Assembly (NCBI GenBank): GCA_046330225.1
Contig: JAXLTD010000001.1
Location: 124,001-188,000, forward strand
DNA length: 64,000 bases
Direction of reading: 5' to 3'
From: CANJIV01 sp046330225
GTDB lineage: Bacteria; Actinomycetota; Thermoleophilia; Solirubrobacterales; Solirubrobacteraceae
Shown: positions 54,946 through 63,705 of the stretch, piece after piece
Position numbering within the stretch: the stretch's first letter is position 1
How the letters are laid out: each line of letters begins with the position of its first letter
The notes under the pieces: model-generated
The model's input: the letters and a program-made list of their open reading frames with translations, nothing else
Told to the model about the DNA's origin: nothing
Databases searched by the model: none
Position numbers and translations under genes: made by a program

Positions 54946-56034
54946 TCAGGCGGCGGAGCCGGCGGGGGCCGTGCGGCCGGCCTGTGGCGTGCCCGGGCCG
55001 CCGTCCGACTCGACCGTGCGGCTGGCGGCCTCGGCCGTCGCGGCGCGCGCTTCCTTGAAGGTCACGAGCTTGCCGGCGTCCTCGTCGATGAGCTTGAGCC
55101 GGAAGCAGCGCAGGCCGTCCATCATCGTGAGCGTCGGCACGTCGTGGAAGACGTCGATCTCGTCGTGCGTGCGCTGGAGGTTGTAGTTCGGGACCCGTGT
55201 GCTCAGGTGGTGCACGTGGTGCAAGCCGATGTTGCCGCTGAAGAACTGGAGCACCTTGGGGAGCTTGAGATAGGAGCTGCCCTGCAGGGCCGCCTGGGCG
55301 TAGGACCAGTCGTCGTTGCGCTCCCAGTAGACGTCCTCGAACTGGTGCTGCACGTAGAAGAGCCAGATGCCGCCGGCGCCGGCGAGCATCGCGGTCGGCA
55401 GCAGCACCATGAGGACGGCCTGCCAGCCGAGCAGGACGCAGAGGCCGCCGATGATGACGACGAGGGCGAGGTCGGTGAGGAGGATCGAGCGCCCGAAGCG
55501 CTCCTTGGCCCAGCTGGGGACCAGCCGGGGCTCGATGAGCAGGGCCCAGATGGGGCCGATGCCGAGCATCACAAGGGGGTTGCGGAACAGCCGGTACTCG
55601 AGGCGCTTGCCGCGCGGCAGCGCGTTGTACTCGGTGACCGTGAGCGTCTCGACGTCGCCCCGGCCGCGCTTGTCGAGGTCGCCGGCAGTGGCGTGGTGAA
55701 CGTTGTGCTCGTGGCGCCACACGTGAAACGGCGTGTAGACGAGCAGGCCGCAGACGGTCCCGACCCAGACGTTCGCGCGGCGGGACGGCAGGAACGACCC
55801 GTGGGTGCAGTCGTGGAAGACGATGAACGTCCGCACGAGGAAGCCGGCGGCCGGGATGGCCACGGCGAGCACCAGGAGGTACGAGACGTCGAGCAGCGCA
55901 AACATCAGCGCCGTCAGCGCGAGGTAGGGCACGACCGAGGTGGCAAGGTCCGCAATCGCCCGAGGAACCGAGGGCTGCTGATACGGGGCCAGACGGTCTC
56001 GCCAGAAGGATGCGTCGAGACCCTGGGCGGACAT
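54946..56034 (-). CDS. Fatty acid desaturase
   Basis: A 362-residue membrane di-iron desaturase. Three His boxes: HDCTHGS (74-80), HEHNVHHA (108-115) and HHVHHLS (about 271-277). Hydrophobic segments flank them (about 32-68 and 195-235). The type resembles acyl-lipid delta-desaturases rather than the soluble DesA form. It introduces double bases into membrane lipid acyl chains to keep fluidity. The start is supported by TAGGCT at 56044-56049, nine bases upstream. Confidence 0.93.
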   Translation of the reverse strand: MSAQGLDASFWRDRLAPYQQPSVPRAIADLATSVVPYLALTALMFALLDVSYLLVLAVAIPAAGFLVRTFIVFHDCTHGSFLPSRRANVWVGTVCGLLVYTPFHVWRHEHNVHHATAGDLDKRGRGDVETLTVTEYNALPRGKRLEYRLFRNPLVMLGIGPIWALLIEPRLVPSWAKERFGRSILLTDLALVVIIGGLCVLLGWQAVLMVLLPTAMLAGAGGIWLFYVQHQFEDVYWERNDDWSYAQAALQGSSYLKLPKVLQFFSGNIGLHHVHHLSTRVPNYNLQRTHDEIDVFHDVPTLTMMDGLRCFRLKLIDEDAGKLVTFKEARAATAEAASRTVESDGGPGTPQAGRTAPAGSAA

Positions 56035-56108
56035 CTGACACGCAGCCTACGGACTTCGGCGGCGGGATGCGTTGCGCCTGCCGCTTGCGCCCGGCCCGGC
56101 CGACGGTC

Positions 56109-56114
56109 TACCGT
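56109..56114 (+). promoter_or_regulatory. Leaderless -10 box of the GH9 gene
   Basis: TACCGT, seven bases before the GTG at 56122. The in-frame GTG three bases earlier would have only a four-base gap, so 56122 is preferred. Confidence 0.5.
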
Positions 56115-56121
56115 CCGAGTG

Positions 56122-57798
56122 GTGATTGCACGGTGCGGGGTCCGCGGCGGCGTCGCCGCCCTCTTGGGGTGGCTGGTCTGTGCTGCGTCGGCCTCGGCGG
56201 CACCGCCAAGCGTGATCCGCACCGGCGGCCCCAGCGCGCCCGGCGATTCCAAGGTCGCCGTGGTCGCCGCCGGGACGCCGCTGGCGGGCCGCCGGTTCTC
56301 CGTCGTCACGCCCTCGGGACGGACGGTGCTGCGCGGAACGCTGCGCCGGGCGGCCGGGACTCCGGCCCCGTGGCGGTTCGCCGCGACCGCCGACCTCAGC
56401 GCCGTCAAGGCGCCGGGCCGCTACCGCGTGCGCGCCGCCGGCCTCACGTCCCCGTCGTGGACGGTCTCCGCGGGCGCACGCTCGGCGCTCGTGCGCCGGA
56501 TGCTGCGGCTCTTTGCCGTGCAGAGCGACGGGAACGAGCCCAACCCCGTGTTCAAGCCGGCCCACCTGAAGGACGCGATCGTCAAGGGCGGGCCGCTCGA
56601 CGGGCAGCGGATCGACCTGACCGGCGGCTGGCGCGACGCCGGAGATCAGCTGAAGTTCGCCTCGACGACGGCGTTCTCCGTGGCGCTGCTGCACCTCGCC
56701 GCGCGGCTGGATCCCGCCGATGCGGCGGCCCTGCGCGCCACCAGCGGCGTCGGTCTCCGGTTCCTGCAGAAGGCGCACCCGGCGCCCGGCGTGTTCATCG
56801 CGCTCGTCGGCGACGAGCGCGACCACGTGGGATTCCGCGATCCGGCCTCGGACGATGCGAACACCCAGCCCGGGGTCGGCGTGCGCTTCGCCTACCCCAC
56901 GACCGGCTCGAACATCCTCGGGTCGGTGGCCGCGGCGCTGGCCCTGGCCGGCGCCCAGAGCCCGGGGGCCGGGGGCGATCAGCTCATCGCTGCCGCCCGC
57001 GAGTGGTACGCGGCAGGCAAGGCGGCCGACGCGCTGGTTCCGATCCAGGATCCGAACGTCTCGGACTTCTACCCGGACAACATCTTCACCGACGACATGG
57101 CCTTTGGCGCCCTCGAGCTCTTCCGGGCCACCGGCGAGCAAGGCTTCCTGGACGATGCGCTCGCGTTCTTCGCTCGCGGGGACGACGACCGCATGTTCTT
57201 CTCCGGCACGGTGGTGGGGGCGGTCGGGCCGATCGTGGCCGCCGACCTGTGCGGGATCCTCGGCGCTCCCGCGCCGAGCGAGGCGGCTCGCCAGGCTGGC
57301 TGCGCCGGGGTGCGCAAGGTCGTCGCGGCGGGGCGCGACCGGGCGCGTGAGTCGGCGTTCGGGACCCCGGGAATCGTCACCTTCGGCTGGGTCCAGGACA
57401 ACGGCGGCGCCGGGGCGATCGCCGCGGCCGCCGGCACGGCCCGGGTGGTCGCCGACGGGAGGACGCTGGGCGCCGGCGCCCGCGACTACCTGCTCGGGCG
57501 CAATCCTTGGGGCGCGAGCTTCGTCGTTGGGCCGGGCAGCCGCGACGCCAAGAACCCCCACAGCCCCGTGTTCCTCAAGGGGCCGCCATCGAAGCTGGTG
57601 AACGGGGCCGTCGAGGGCGGGATCGCCCGGGCCTCGGACTTCGCCGGCTCGGGGCTGAAGCTGACTCTGCGCCGGTTCAAGGTGTTCAACTCGCCCTTTG
57701 CCCAGTACGAGGACCGGCGGGAGAACTTCGTGACCTCCGAGATCGGCCTTGCCTACAGCGCCGCCTCGATCCTGCTGGCGTCCTCGCTCGGGCGCTGA
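56122..57798 (+). CDS. Secreted glycoside hydrolase family 9 (endoglucanase-type)
   Basis: A 558-residue exported protein. Signal peptide (VAALLGWLVCAASASA), a CelD-type Ig-like N-terminal domain (about 25-125), and a GH9 (alpha/alpha)6 barrel (about 135-555). GGWRDAGDQLKF (Asp171, Asp174) supplies the nucleophile base aspartates, and NFVTSEIGLAYSAA near the end the acid Glu region. RNPWGASFVVG is the conserved His/aromatic loop region. It should cut beta-1,4- or mixed-linkage glucans outside the cell. No carbohydrate-binding module or dockerin is attached. Confidence 0.9.
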   Translation: MIARCGVRGGVAALLGWLVCAASASAAPPSVIRTGGPSAPGDSKVAVVAAGTPLAGRRFSVVTPSGRTVLRGTLRRAAGTPAPWRFAATADLSAVKAPGRYRVRAAGLTSPSWTVSAGARSALVRRMLRLFAVQSDGNEPNPVFKPAHLKDAIVKGGPLDGQRIDLTGGWRDAGDQLKFASTTAFSVALLHLAARLDPADAAALRATSGVGLRFLQKAHPAPGVFIALVGDERDHVGFRDPASDDANTQPGVGVRFAYPTTGSNILGSVAAALALAGAQSPGAGGDQLIAAAREWYAAGKAADALVPIQDPNVSDFYPDNIFTDDMAFGALELFRATGEQGFLDDALAFFARGDDDRMFFSGTVVGAVGPIVAADLCGILGAPAPSEAARQAGCAGVRKVVAAGRDRARESAFGTPGIVTFGWVQDNGGAGAIAAAAGTARVVADGRTLGAGARDYLLGRNPWGASFVVGPGSRDAKNPHSPVFLKGPPSKLVNGAVEGGIARASDFAGSGLKLTLRRFKVFNSPFAQYEDRRENFVTSEIGLAYSAASILLASSLGR

Positions 57799-57868
57799 CG
57801 CGCGCGCAGTTGTGACCGCCGTTCACCGGGGCGGGTGACGGCGCGGCCGAAGCGTCTACGCTGGCGCG

Positions 57869-58648
57869 GTGAGCCGGCGCGAGATCGCTTCGTGGCTGAT
57901 GGACATGGATGGCGTGCTCGTGCGCGAGGAGCACGCGATCCCCGGTGCTGCCGAGTTCCTGGCCCGCCTGCGCGAACTCGGGCGCCCGTTCCTGCTCCTC
58001 ACGAACAACTCCATCTACACGCGCCGGGACCTCGCGGCGCGCCTGGCGGCCAGCGGGCTCGACGTTCCGGAGGAGTCGATCTGGACCTCCGCGCTCGCGA
58101 CCGCCGGGTTCCTCGACGACCAGCGTCCCGGCGGGTCGGCCTTCGTGATCGGCGAGGCCGGCCTCACGACCGCGCTGCACTCCGCCGGGTACACGATGAC
58201 CGAGCGCTCGCCGGACTACGTCGTCCTGGGGGAGACGCGCACGTACAGCTTCGAGCGGATCGCCAAGGCGATCCAGCTCATCGAGGGCGGCGCCCGCTTC
58301 ATCGCGACCAATCCGGACCCGACGGGCCCGACGCCCGACGGCCCGCTCCCCGCGACCGGCGCCGTCGCGGCGCTGATCAGCAAGGCGACCGATGTCGCTC
58401 CCTACTTCGTCGGCAAGCCGAACCCCCTGATGATGCGCTCGGCGCTCAACGCGATCGACGCGCACTCGGAGACGACGGCAATGGTCGGCGACCGGATGGA
58501 CACCGACATCGTCGCGGGTCTCGAGGCCGGCCTCGAGACCGTGCTCGTGCTCACCGGAGTCACCGCCCGCGATGACGTCGACCGTCATCCGTACCGCCCG
58601 TCCCGCGTCGTCGAGTCGATCGCCGACCTCGTCGCCGACGTGAAGTAG
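57869..58648 (+). CDS. HAD-IIA family phosphatase (NagD-like)
   Basis: A 259-residue HAD phosphatase. Motif I is LMDMDGVLV (Asp12, Asp14), motif II is LLLTNNSIYTRRDLA, and motif III/IV are KPNPLMMRSAL with the Lys and MVGDRMDTDIVAG. The C2a cap between them defines IIA members, which dephosphorylate nucleotides or sugar phosphates. GTG start with TACGCT at 57857-57862, six bases upstream. Confidence 0.94.
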   Translation: MSRREIASWLMDMDGVLVREEHAIPGAAEFLARLRELGRPFLLLTNNSIYTRRDLAARLAASGLDVPEESIWTSALATAGFLDDQRPGGSAFVIGEAGLTTALHSAGYTMTERSPDYVVLGETRTYSFERIAKAIQLIEGGARFIATNPDPTGPTPDGPLPATGAVAALISKATDVAPYFVGKPNPLMMRSALNAIDAHSETTAMVGDRMDTDIVAGLEAGLETVLVLTGVTARDDVDRHPYRPSRVVESIADLVADVK

Positions 58649-58697
58649 CCCCTCGGGCGAACCTGCGCACGTGAGCCACCGATTCGGTGGCGCAGGC

Positions 58698-58765
58698 GCA
58701 CGAGAATGGCTGGGGCGCTAGCTGCGCTCGAGCACGAGAATGGCCGGGGCGCTAGCTGCGCTCGA
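58698..58765. repeat. 34-bp tandem direct repeat at the 3' end of the DDN-like gene
   Basis: Units 58698-58731 and 58732-58765 differ at one base (GGCTGGGG versus GGCCGGGG); a six-base start of a third unit follows. The right-hand unit includes the last codons and TAG of the gene at 58752, so the left unit is an extra copy in its 3' untranslated region. Confidence 0.9.
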
Positions 58766-59177
58766 GCACGACGACCGGGATCTCGCGCTCGGTCTTGGCC
58801 TGGTACTCGTCGTACGCGGGCCAGACGGCGGTCATCTGCGCCCAGAGCGCGGGCTTCTCGGCCGGCGAGGCGACGCGTGCGGTCGCCGCAAAGCGGTCGC
58901 CCTTCACCTGGACCTCGACGTGCGGGTCGGCTTCGAGGTTCAGGAACCAGTCCGGCGGCTGGTCGGCCCCGCCCTTGGAGGCGATCACGACGCAGGCCTC
59001 CCCGTACGGGGTGTAGATGAGCGGCGTGCTGCGCGGCTCGCCGGACCGGCGGCCGGTCGTCGTGAGGATCAGGATCGTCGTGCCGTTCCAGTCGTAGCCG
59101 ACCGCGCCGTCGGTCTCGACGTAGCGGCGGACGTGCTCGGCGCCGAACAGGTCAAAGGAGGTCGTGTCTTCGGGCAT
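58752..59177 (-). CDS. DDN-type F420-dependent nitroreductase-like (FDOR) protein
   Basis: A 141-residue split beta-barrel protein of the actinobacterial DDN family, which uses coenzyme F420 to reduce quinones or nitro compounds. ILILTTTGRRSGEPRSTPLIY is the diagnostic cofactor-binding segment, with VVIASKGGADQPPDWFLNL and the acidic VVLERS end. Fewer such proteins occur outside actinobacteria, supporting the taxonomic placement. TAAGGT at 59184-59189 stands six bases before the ATG. Confidence 0.92.
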   Translation of the reverse strand: MPEDTTSFDLFGAEHVRRYVETDGAVGYDWNGTTILILTTTGRRSGEPRSTPLIYTPYGEACVVIASKGGADQPPDWFLNLEADPHVEVQVKGDRFAATARVASPAEKPALWAQMTAVWPAYDEYQAKTEREIPVVVLERS

Positions 59178-59219
59178 GGGCTCACCTTAGCGGCGGCCCG
59201 CTCCGCGCCGCGACTGGGG

Positions 59220-59675
59220 CTACCGAAGGCTGCGCAGGATCGCGTCGAGCCGGCGCCACTGCGGGCTGTCGACCGATCGCCGCTCCGTCGACCACTGCAG
59301 CTCGAGGGCGTCGCCGTAGCGCTTGAACGACGTGAAGTACGGCGGCTGGTGCGTGGCGAGCGTGTCGTCCCAGCGGATGCCGTCCGCGCCCGGCGGCCCG
59401 GCCGACGCCTCGGCGATCTCGAAGCCGTGGCCGTTCTGCGGCAGGTGGACGACGAAGTCGCCGAACCTCGCCCGGCTGTCGGGCGCCAGCGCGATGTCGT
59501 CCCCGGGGCCGAACATGCCCGACGCGTCGTGCAGCTTCACCCCTGCCTGGGCGAAGCGTTCGGTCACCCGGTCGCGCAGCCCGGACTGCCCGCTGTCGCT
59601 GCCGCAGCCGGCGATGGCAGCGGCGCAGGCCGCGACGGCGAGTGCGGCGGCCACGGCGGTCACGATGCGGGTCAT
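59220..59675 (-). CDS. Lipoprotein of unknown function
   Basis: A 151-residue lipoprotein with a clear lipobox (AAIAGC, Cys24). The mature part is alpha/beta with several aromatics (QPPYFTSFKRYGDALELQW). I recognise no domain. TAGGCT at 59685-59690, nine bases upstream, supports the start. It is followed 43 bases later by the convergent-side DDN gene on the same strand. Confidence 0.75.
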   Translation of the reverse strand: MTRIVTAVAAALAVAACAAAIAGCGSDSGQSGLRDRVTERFAQAGVKLHDASGMFGPGDDIALAPDSRARFGDFVVHLPQNGHGFEIAEASAGPPGADGIRWDDTLATHQPPYFTSFKRYGDALELQWSTERRSVDSPQWRRLDAILRSLR

Positions 59676-59736
59676 GCCGGGCCGAGCCTACCCGCCTGGC
59701 GCACCCGTGCGGACGGGCCCTTTCGGCCAGCTCGCG

Positions 59737-62031
59737 TCAGGCCGCCACGGCCTCGATTCGCGCCGGCACGTGCTTGTGGTGCGGCGTGCCGGCCAGCCAG
59801 TCGCGGTCGTCGCCGGCGGTGAGCTCGTTGGGGGCCACGCCGCGCATGGCGTCGCCGGCGCCGGCGCCAGGCGGGGCGAGGCCGAACCCGTTCGGGAGGC
59901 TGACGTGGCCCGGCTGCATGGTGTCGGTGACTTCGACCACCGCCTCGGCGCTCCCGCGGCGCGTCGTCACGCGGGCCCGCCCGCCGTCGGCGATCCCGAG
60001 CCGCCCGGCGTCGTGGGGGTGGATGCGCAGTGCGCCGTCGGGGTCGCTCTTGCGCCATGCCGGGTCCCGGTAGATCGTGTTGGCGGTGTGGGACCGGCGC
60101 TCACCGGCCGACAGGACGAACGGGTACTCGCCATCCGTGCGCGGCGCCTCCGCCGGCAGGCCGTCGAGCTCGGCGAGGAGCTCCGGGATGTCGAGCGAGA
60201 CCCGCCGGTCCGGGTTGGCGATCCGGGCGATCGTCTCCTCGTAGCCGTCGGCGGTGAAGACGACGCCCGCCGGGGCGGCGAGGATCGCGTCGAAGAGCGC
60301 GTTGCCGAGGTCGACGCCCTCGCCAGCGTGCCCGGCCCGCCGCACCGAGTCGGGCATGAGCTGCGCGACGCCCTGGCACTGGATCCACAGCATGGCCGCT
60401 GGCGCGGCGCCGTCCGGCAGCGTGCGTCCGAGCGTCTCGTAGGCGATCACGGGCAGGAACGGGCGCAGCTCCGGCCGCTCGCCGATCAGGCCGAACAGGG
60501 CGAGTGCGAACTCGCCGCGGTCGCGCTGTGCCGCGGCGCGCAGGCTGGCGAGGTCGACGCCGTCCAGCGCGCCGCTCGCCTGCACGAGGCGGGCGTGGAT
60601 CTCGGCCTCGCCGAGCAGGTCGCTGCCCGGAGGCGGATCCAGCACCGGCCGCCGGAGGTGGAAGAAGTTCTCCGGAAACTCCAGCGTGAAGAAGCTCGCC
60701 TCCCACTTCTCGAACTGGGTGGGGGAGGGGAGCACGTAGTCGGCCAGCCGCGCCGTCTCGGTCATCGCGACGTCCATGACGACGAGCAGGTCCAGCGCGC
60801 CGAGGGCCTCGCGCATGCGGGGGGAGTCGGCGAGCGAGTGGGCGGGATTCGAGCTCTCGACGATCATGGCCCGCAGCCGCCCCGGGTCGTCGGTCAGGAT
60901 CTCGTCCGGAATCGCGTTCCCAGGGGTCAGGCCGGTGATGATGCGGGCGCCGCTCACCGGCGTGGCCCGGTCCGCCCGGTTGTCGCCGCCGAGGCTCGCC
61001 AGGCCCGAGTGGATGTTCATCCCGCCCGGGACTCCGAGGTTGCCCGTCAGGATCACGAGCACCTTCTCGAGGTAGCTGTTGAGCGTGGAGTGCGGCGCCT
61101 GCTGGATCCCGAGGTCCTCGAGAATCGAGACGCTCCGCGCGTCGGCCAGGCGGCGCGCGACGGCGCGCACGTGCGCCGGGTCCAGGCCCGCCCGCCGGGC
61201 GTAGGCGTCGACGTCGATGGCCTCGAGGCGCTCCACGAGGCCGTCGGCGTCGCGGACGCGCTCGGCCAGGAACTCGGCGTCGACCCGGCCCTCCTGCACG
61301 AGCGTCGCAGCGAGCGCGGAGAGGCAGTAGGCGTCGGTCCCCGGCCGGACTTGGAGGTGATGGTCGGCCAGTTCGGCGGTAGCGGTCCGGCGGGGATCGA
61401 TCACGACGAGGGACCGGCCCGGATCCTTGGCGATCTCCTTCAGCACGATCCGCGTGCGCGGGAAGCCGTGCGAGTGCCACGGGTTCTTGCCGACGAACAC
61501 CGCGACCTCCGCGCGCTCGAAGTCCGGTGTCGTGTGGCAGCGCGACCGCCCGAACAGCTGGCCGTCGACCCAGAACTCGCCGGTCTTCTCCTGGGCGAGC
61601 GCGTTCGAGGCGTACCGGACGCCGAACGCTGCGCGGGTGGACTGGGCGTGGGCGCCCCCGAGGTGGTTCGCCTGGCCGCCGCCCCCGTAGTAGAAGATCG
61701 AGGCGCCGCCGTGCTCGTCGCGGATCGCGCCGAGGCGCTCGGCCACCTCGCGGATCGCGGTGTCCCAGCCGATCTCCTCGTAGCCGCCGTCGGCGCGGCG
61801 GCGCAGCGGGCGCAGCAGGCGCCCCGGGTCGGACTGGTAGTGATCGAGCCGCTGGGCCTTCTCGCACGCGTAGCCCCGGGACCGGGCGTTGGCCTTGTCG
61901 CCGCGGATGGCCGCAAAGCGGCGCCCGTCGAGCTTGACCTCGATCCCGCAATTGATGCTGCACAGGATGCAGGCGGTGGTGTGCCACGCGGCCGCCGCCG
62001 CGGCAGGATCCGGCTCTATGACAGTTGGCAT
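59737..62031 (-). CDS. Molybdopterin oxidoreductase (DMSO reductase family)
   Basis: A 764-residue bis-MGD enzyme subunit. N-terminal [4Fe-4S] cluster ligands Cys21-x2-Cys24-x3-Cys28-x27-Cys56, then GGYEEIGWDTAIREVA, the nucleotide-binding FVGKNPWHSHGFPRTR, DPRRTATAELADHH and the C-terminal domain with HPHDAGRLGIADGGRARVTT and GHVSLPNGFG. It resembles formate-dehydrogenase-like and ThiS-type oxidoreductases but the substrate is unknown; no partner electron-transfer subunit adjoins. TACCGT at 62040-62045, eight bases before the ATG, rules out the long upstream extension. Confidence 0.93.
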   Translation of the reverse strand: MPTVIEPDPAAAAAAWHTTACILCSINCGIEVKLDGRRFAAIRGDKANARSRGYACEKAQRLDHYQSDPGRLLRPLRRRADGGYEEIGWDTAIREVAERLGAIRDEHGGASIFYYGGGGQANHLGGAHAQSTRAAFGVRYASNALAQEKTGEFWVDGQLFGRSRCHTTPDFERAEVAVFVGKNPWHSHGFPRTRIVLKEIAKDPGRSLVVIDPRRTATAELADHHLQVRPGTDAYCLSALAATLVQEGRVDAEFLAERVRDADGLVERLEAIDVDAYARRAGLDPAHVRAVARRLADARSVSILEDLGIQQAPHSTLNSYLEKVLVILTGNLGVPGGMNIHSGLASLGGDNRADRATPVSGARIITGLTPGNAIPDEILTDDPGRLRAMIVESSNPAHSLADSPRMREALGALDLLVVMDVAMTETARLADYVLPSPTQFEKWEASFFTLEFPENFFHLRRPVLDPPPGSDLLGEAEIHARLVQASGALDGVDLASLRAAAQRDRGEFALALFGLIGERPELRPFLPVIAYETLGRTLPDGAAPAAMLWIQCQGVAQLMPDSVRRAGHAGEGVDLGNALFDAILAAPAGVVFTADGYEETIARIANPDRRVSLDIPELLAELDGLPAEAPRTDGEYPFVLSAGERRSHTANTIYRDPAWRKSDPDGALRIHPHDAGRLGIADGGRARVTTRRGSAEAVVEVTDTMQPGHVSLPNGFGLAPPGAGAGDAMRGVAPNELTAGDDRDWLAGTPHHKHVPARIEAVAA

Positions 62032-62084
62032 AGTCGGGGACGGTACCACCCGGGCCCCGGAGCAGGCCCGCCGGGCCGGGCCCG

Positions 62085-62531
62085 TTACCCGGCGGGCGGC
62101 ACCGCCCCGTCCCCGAGCAGCTGCTGGGCGATCGTCGCCTGGTCGAAGTAGATGCGCTCGCAGACGATCCGGTCGCCGCCGGGCTCGAACAGGAAGAGCG
62201 CGCACATCCGGGCCCGGAAGCTGCGCCCGGTCGGCGCGATCCCGCGCAGCTCGCCTTCGTGGGTCCCGAGCAGGTCGAACTCGACGATGATCGCGTCGTC
62301 GGCGACGTGCATCACGACGTTCTCGTTGCGCTGGTCCGGGAACGCCGTGCGGCTCGCGCGGTAGTAGCCGGCGACTTCCTCCGGCCCGTCGAAGACCTCG
62401 CCGGTGGCGATGAGCTCGTAGCGGGGGTGGTCGAAGGTGCCCAGCGCAACGTCGAACTCGTGGCGGTTCTCGGACTCCATGTGCTCGCGGACGACCGCTT
62501 CGCGGCGCTCCCGGAGGGCCGGCGCGGTCAT
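62085..62531 (-). CDS. SnoaL-like polyketide cyclase/ketosteroid isomerase-fold protein
   Basis: A 148-residue NTF2-fold protein. DVALGTFDHPRYELIATGEVFDGPEEV, of which FDHPRYE is typical, FPDQRNENVVMHVADDAI, and FRARMCALFLFEPGGDRIVCERIYFD are family features. The ATG overlaps the VOC gene stop by four bases, so the two are translated together. A role in handling a small aromatic or lipid substrate is inferred. Confidence 0.9.
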   Translation of the reverse strand: MTAPALRERREAVVREHMESENRHEFDVALGTFDHPRYELIATGEVFDGPEEVAGYYRASRTAFPDQRNENVVMHVADDAIIVEFDLLGTHEGELRGIAPTGRSFRARMCALFLFEPGGDRIVCERIYFDQATIAQQLLGDGAVPPAG

Positions 62532-63097
62532 TGCGCATCCCCGTCCAGCTCGGCCAGCAGGCTGGCGAGATCGAGCTCGGGGCCGAGCTCGGCGTTCAGC
62601 CGTCCGTCCGCATCGCGCGGCCAGGCCTCGGGCGGCCGGTCCCACATGAGCTCGAGCCCGTTCCCGTCCGGGTCGCTGAGGTAGATCGCCTCGTGCGTGC
62701 CGTGGTCGGAGAGCTGGCGCACCGGCCAGTTCGCCGCCTCGAGCCGGCGGTAGGCGTTGGCCAGCCCGGCCCGGGTCGGGTAGCGCAGTGCCACGTGATG
62801 CAGGCCGGCCACGCCGTCGGGCTGGGGCGGCCCGCCGGCCGACTTCCAGGTGTTGAAGCCAAGGTGGTGGTGGTATCCGCCGGCGGACAGGAAGAGGACG
62901 TCGCCGGTGCCGCCCCAGCCGGGGACGTCGCGCCCCTCCGCCACGACGTCGAAGCCGAGCACGCCGACATAGAAGTCGCGCACGCGGTCGATGTCGGCCG
63001 TGCGCAGGTGGACGTGGCCGACCGTCACGCCGGGGTCGATGGGGTCCTGGGCGGCGACGATGGGGACGACGTTGCCCTGCGGGGCGGGGGCGGCCAT
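62528..63097 (-). CDS. VOC family (glyoxalase/extradiol dioxygenase-like) protein
   Basis: A 189-residue two-repeat VOC protein. First repeat DPGVTVGHVHLRTADIDRVRDFY with metal His in GHVHL, second repeat GVAGLHHVALRYPTRAGLA with His, and Glu in DPDGNGLELMW. A GGAGGAG ribosome site precedes the ATG at 63097. It heads a two-gene operon with the SnoaL-like protein. Similar to catechol-2,3-dioxygenase-like proteins (CatE type); the actual substrate is unknown. Confidence 0.92.
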   Translation of the reverse strand: MAAPAPQGNVVPIVAAQDPIDPGVTVGHVHLRTADIDRVRDFYVGVLGFDVVAEGRDVPGWGGTGDVLFLSAGGYHHHLGFNTWKSAGGPPQPDGVAGLHHVALRYPTRAGLANAYRRLEAANWPVRQLSDHGTHEAIYLSDPDGNGLELMWDRPPEAWPRDADGRLNAELGPELDLASLLAELDGDAQ

Positions 63098-63234
63098 GGG
63101 TCTCCTCCGAGGGATTGATTGCCGGCGCAACCATACGCCGTCGTGCCCGCGGCGGGCGGCCCGGGCGGATCTCACGCTTCGGCGCCCCGTGCCGTCCTCA
63201 CCGCAGACCTGCTGAGATGCCGCGAGGAGGCGCC

Positions 63235-63705
63235 GTGCCGACTGCCTGGACCGAGATCGACTGCCCGATCGGGCCGCTGCTGCTCACTGCCGAGGGCGGA
63301 CGCCTGGCGTCCCTGCGGATGGCGCCCGCGGCGCCGCCGGACGGGGCGCGCCGCGACGATCGCGACGCCGTGCTGATCGCCGCGCGCGCCCAGCTGGACG
63401 CCTACTTCGGCGGCGCACGGACGGAGTTCGACCTGCCGCTCGGCGCGGCGGGCACCCCGTTTCAGCGGGCGGTCTGGGACGCGCTGCGCGCGATCCCGTA
63501 CGGCGAGACCCGCAGCTACGGCGAGCTGGCGGCGGCGATCGGGCGGCCCGGCGCGAGCCGGGCAGTGGGGCTGGCAAACGGGCGCAACCCGATCGCGATC
63601 GTGGTCCCGTGCCACCGCGTGATCGGGGCCGACGGCAGCCTCACCGGCTACGGCGGCGGCCTGCCGCGCAAGCGCTTCCTGCTCGGGCTGGAGGCCGGGG
63701 CATGA
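63235..63705 (+). CDS. ogt: Methylated-DNA--[protein]-cysteine S-methyltransferase
   Basis: A 156-residue O6-alkylguanine-DNA methyltransferase. The acceptor motif is VVPCHRVIG, with GTPFQRAVWDALRAIPYGETR and SYGELAAAIGRPGASRAVG forming the DNA-binding helices. It repairs O6-methylguanine by irreversible transfer to its own Cys. GTG at 63235 is chosen because CGAGGAGG ends six bases before it; the ATG at 63217 lacks such a site. Its stop overlaps the ATG of the next repair gene. Confidence 0.95.
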   Translation: MPTAWTEIDCPIGPLLLTAEGGRLASLRMAPAAPPDGARRDDRDAVLIAARAQLDAYFGGARTEFDLPLGAAGTPFQRAVWDALRAIPYGETRSYGELAAAIGRPGASRAVGLANGRNPIAIVVPCHRVIGADGSLTGYGGGLPRKRFLLGLEAGA

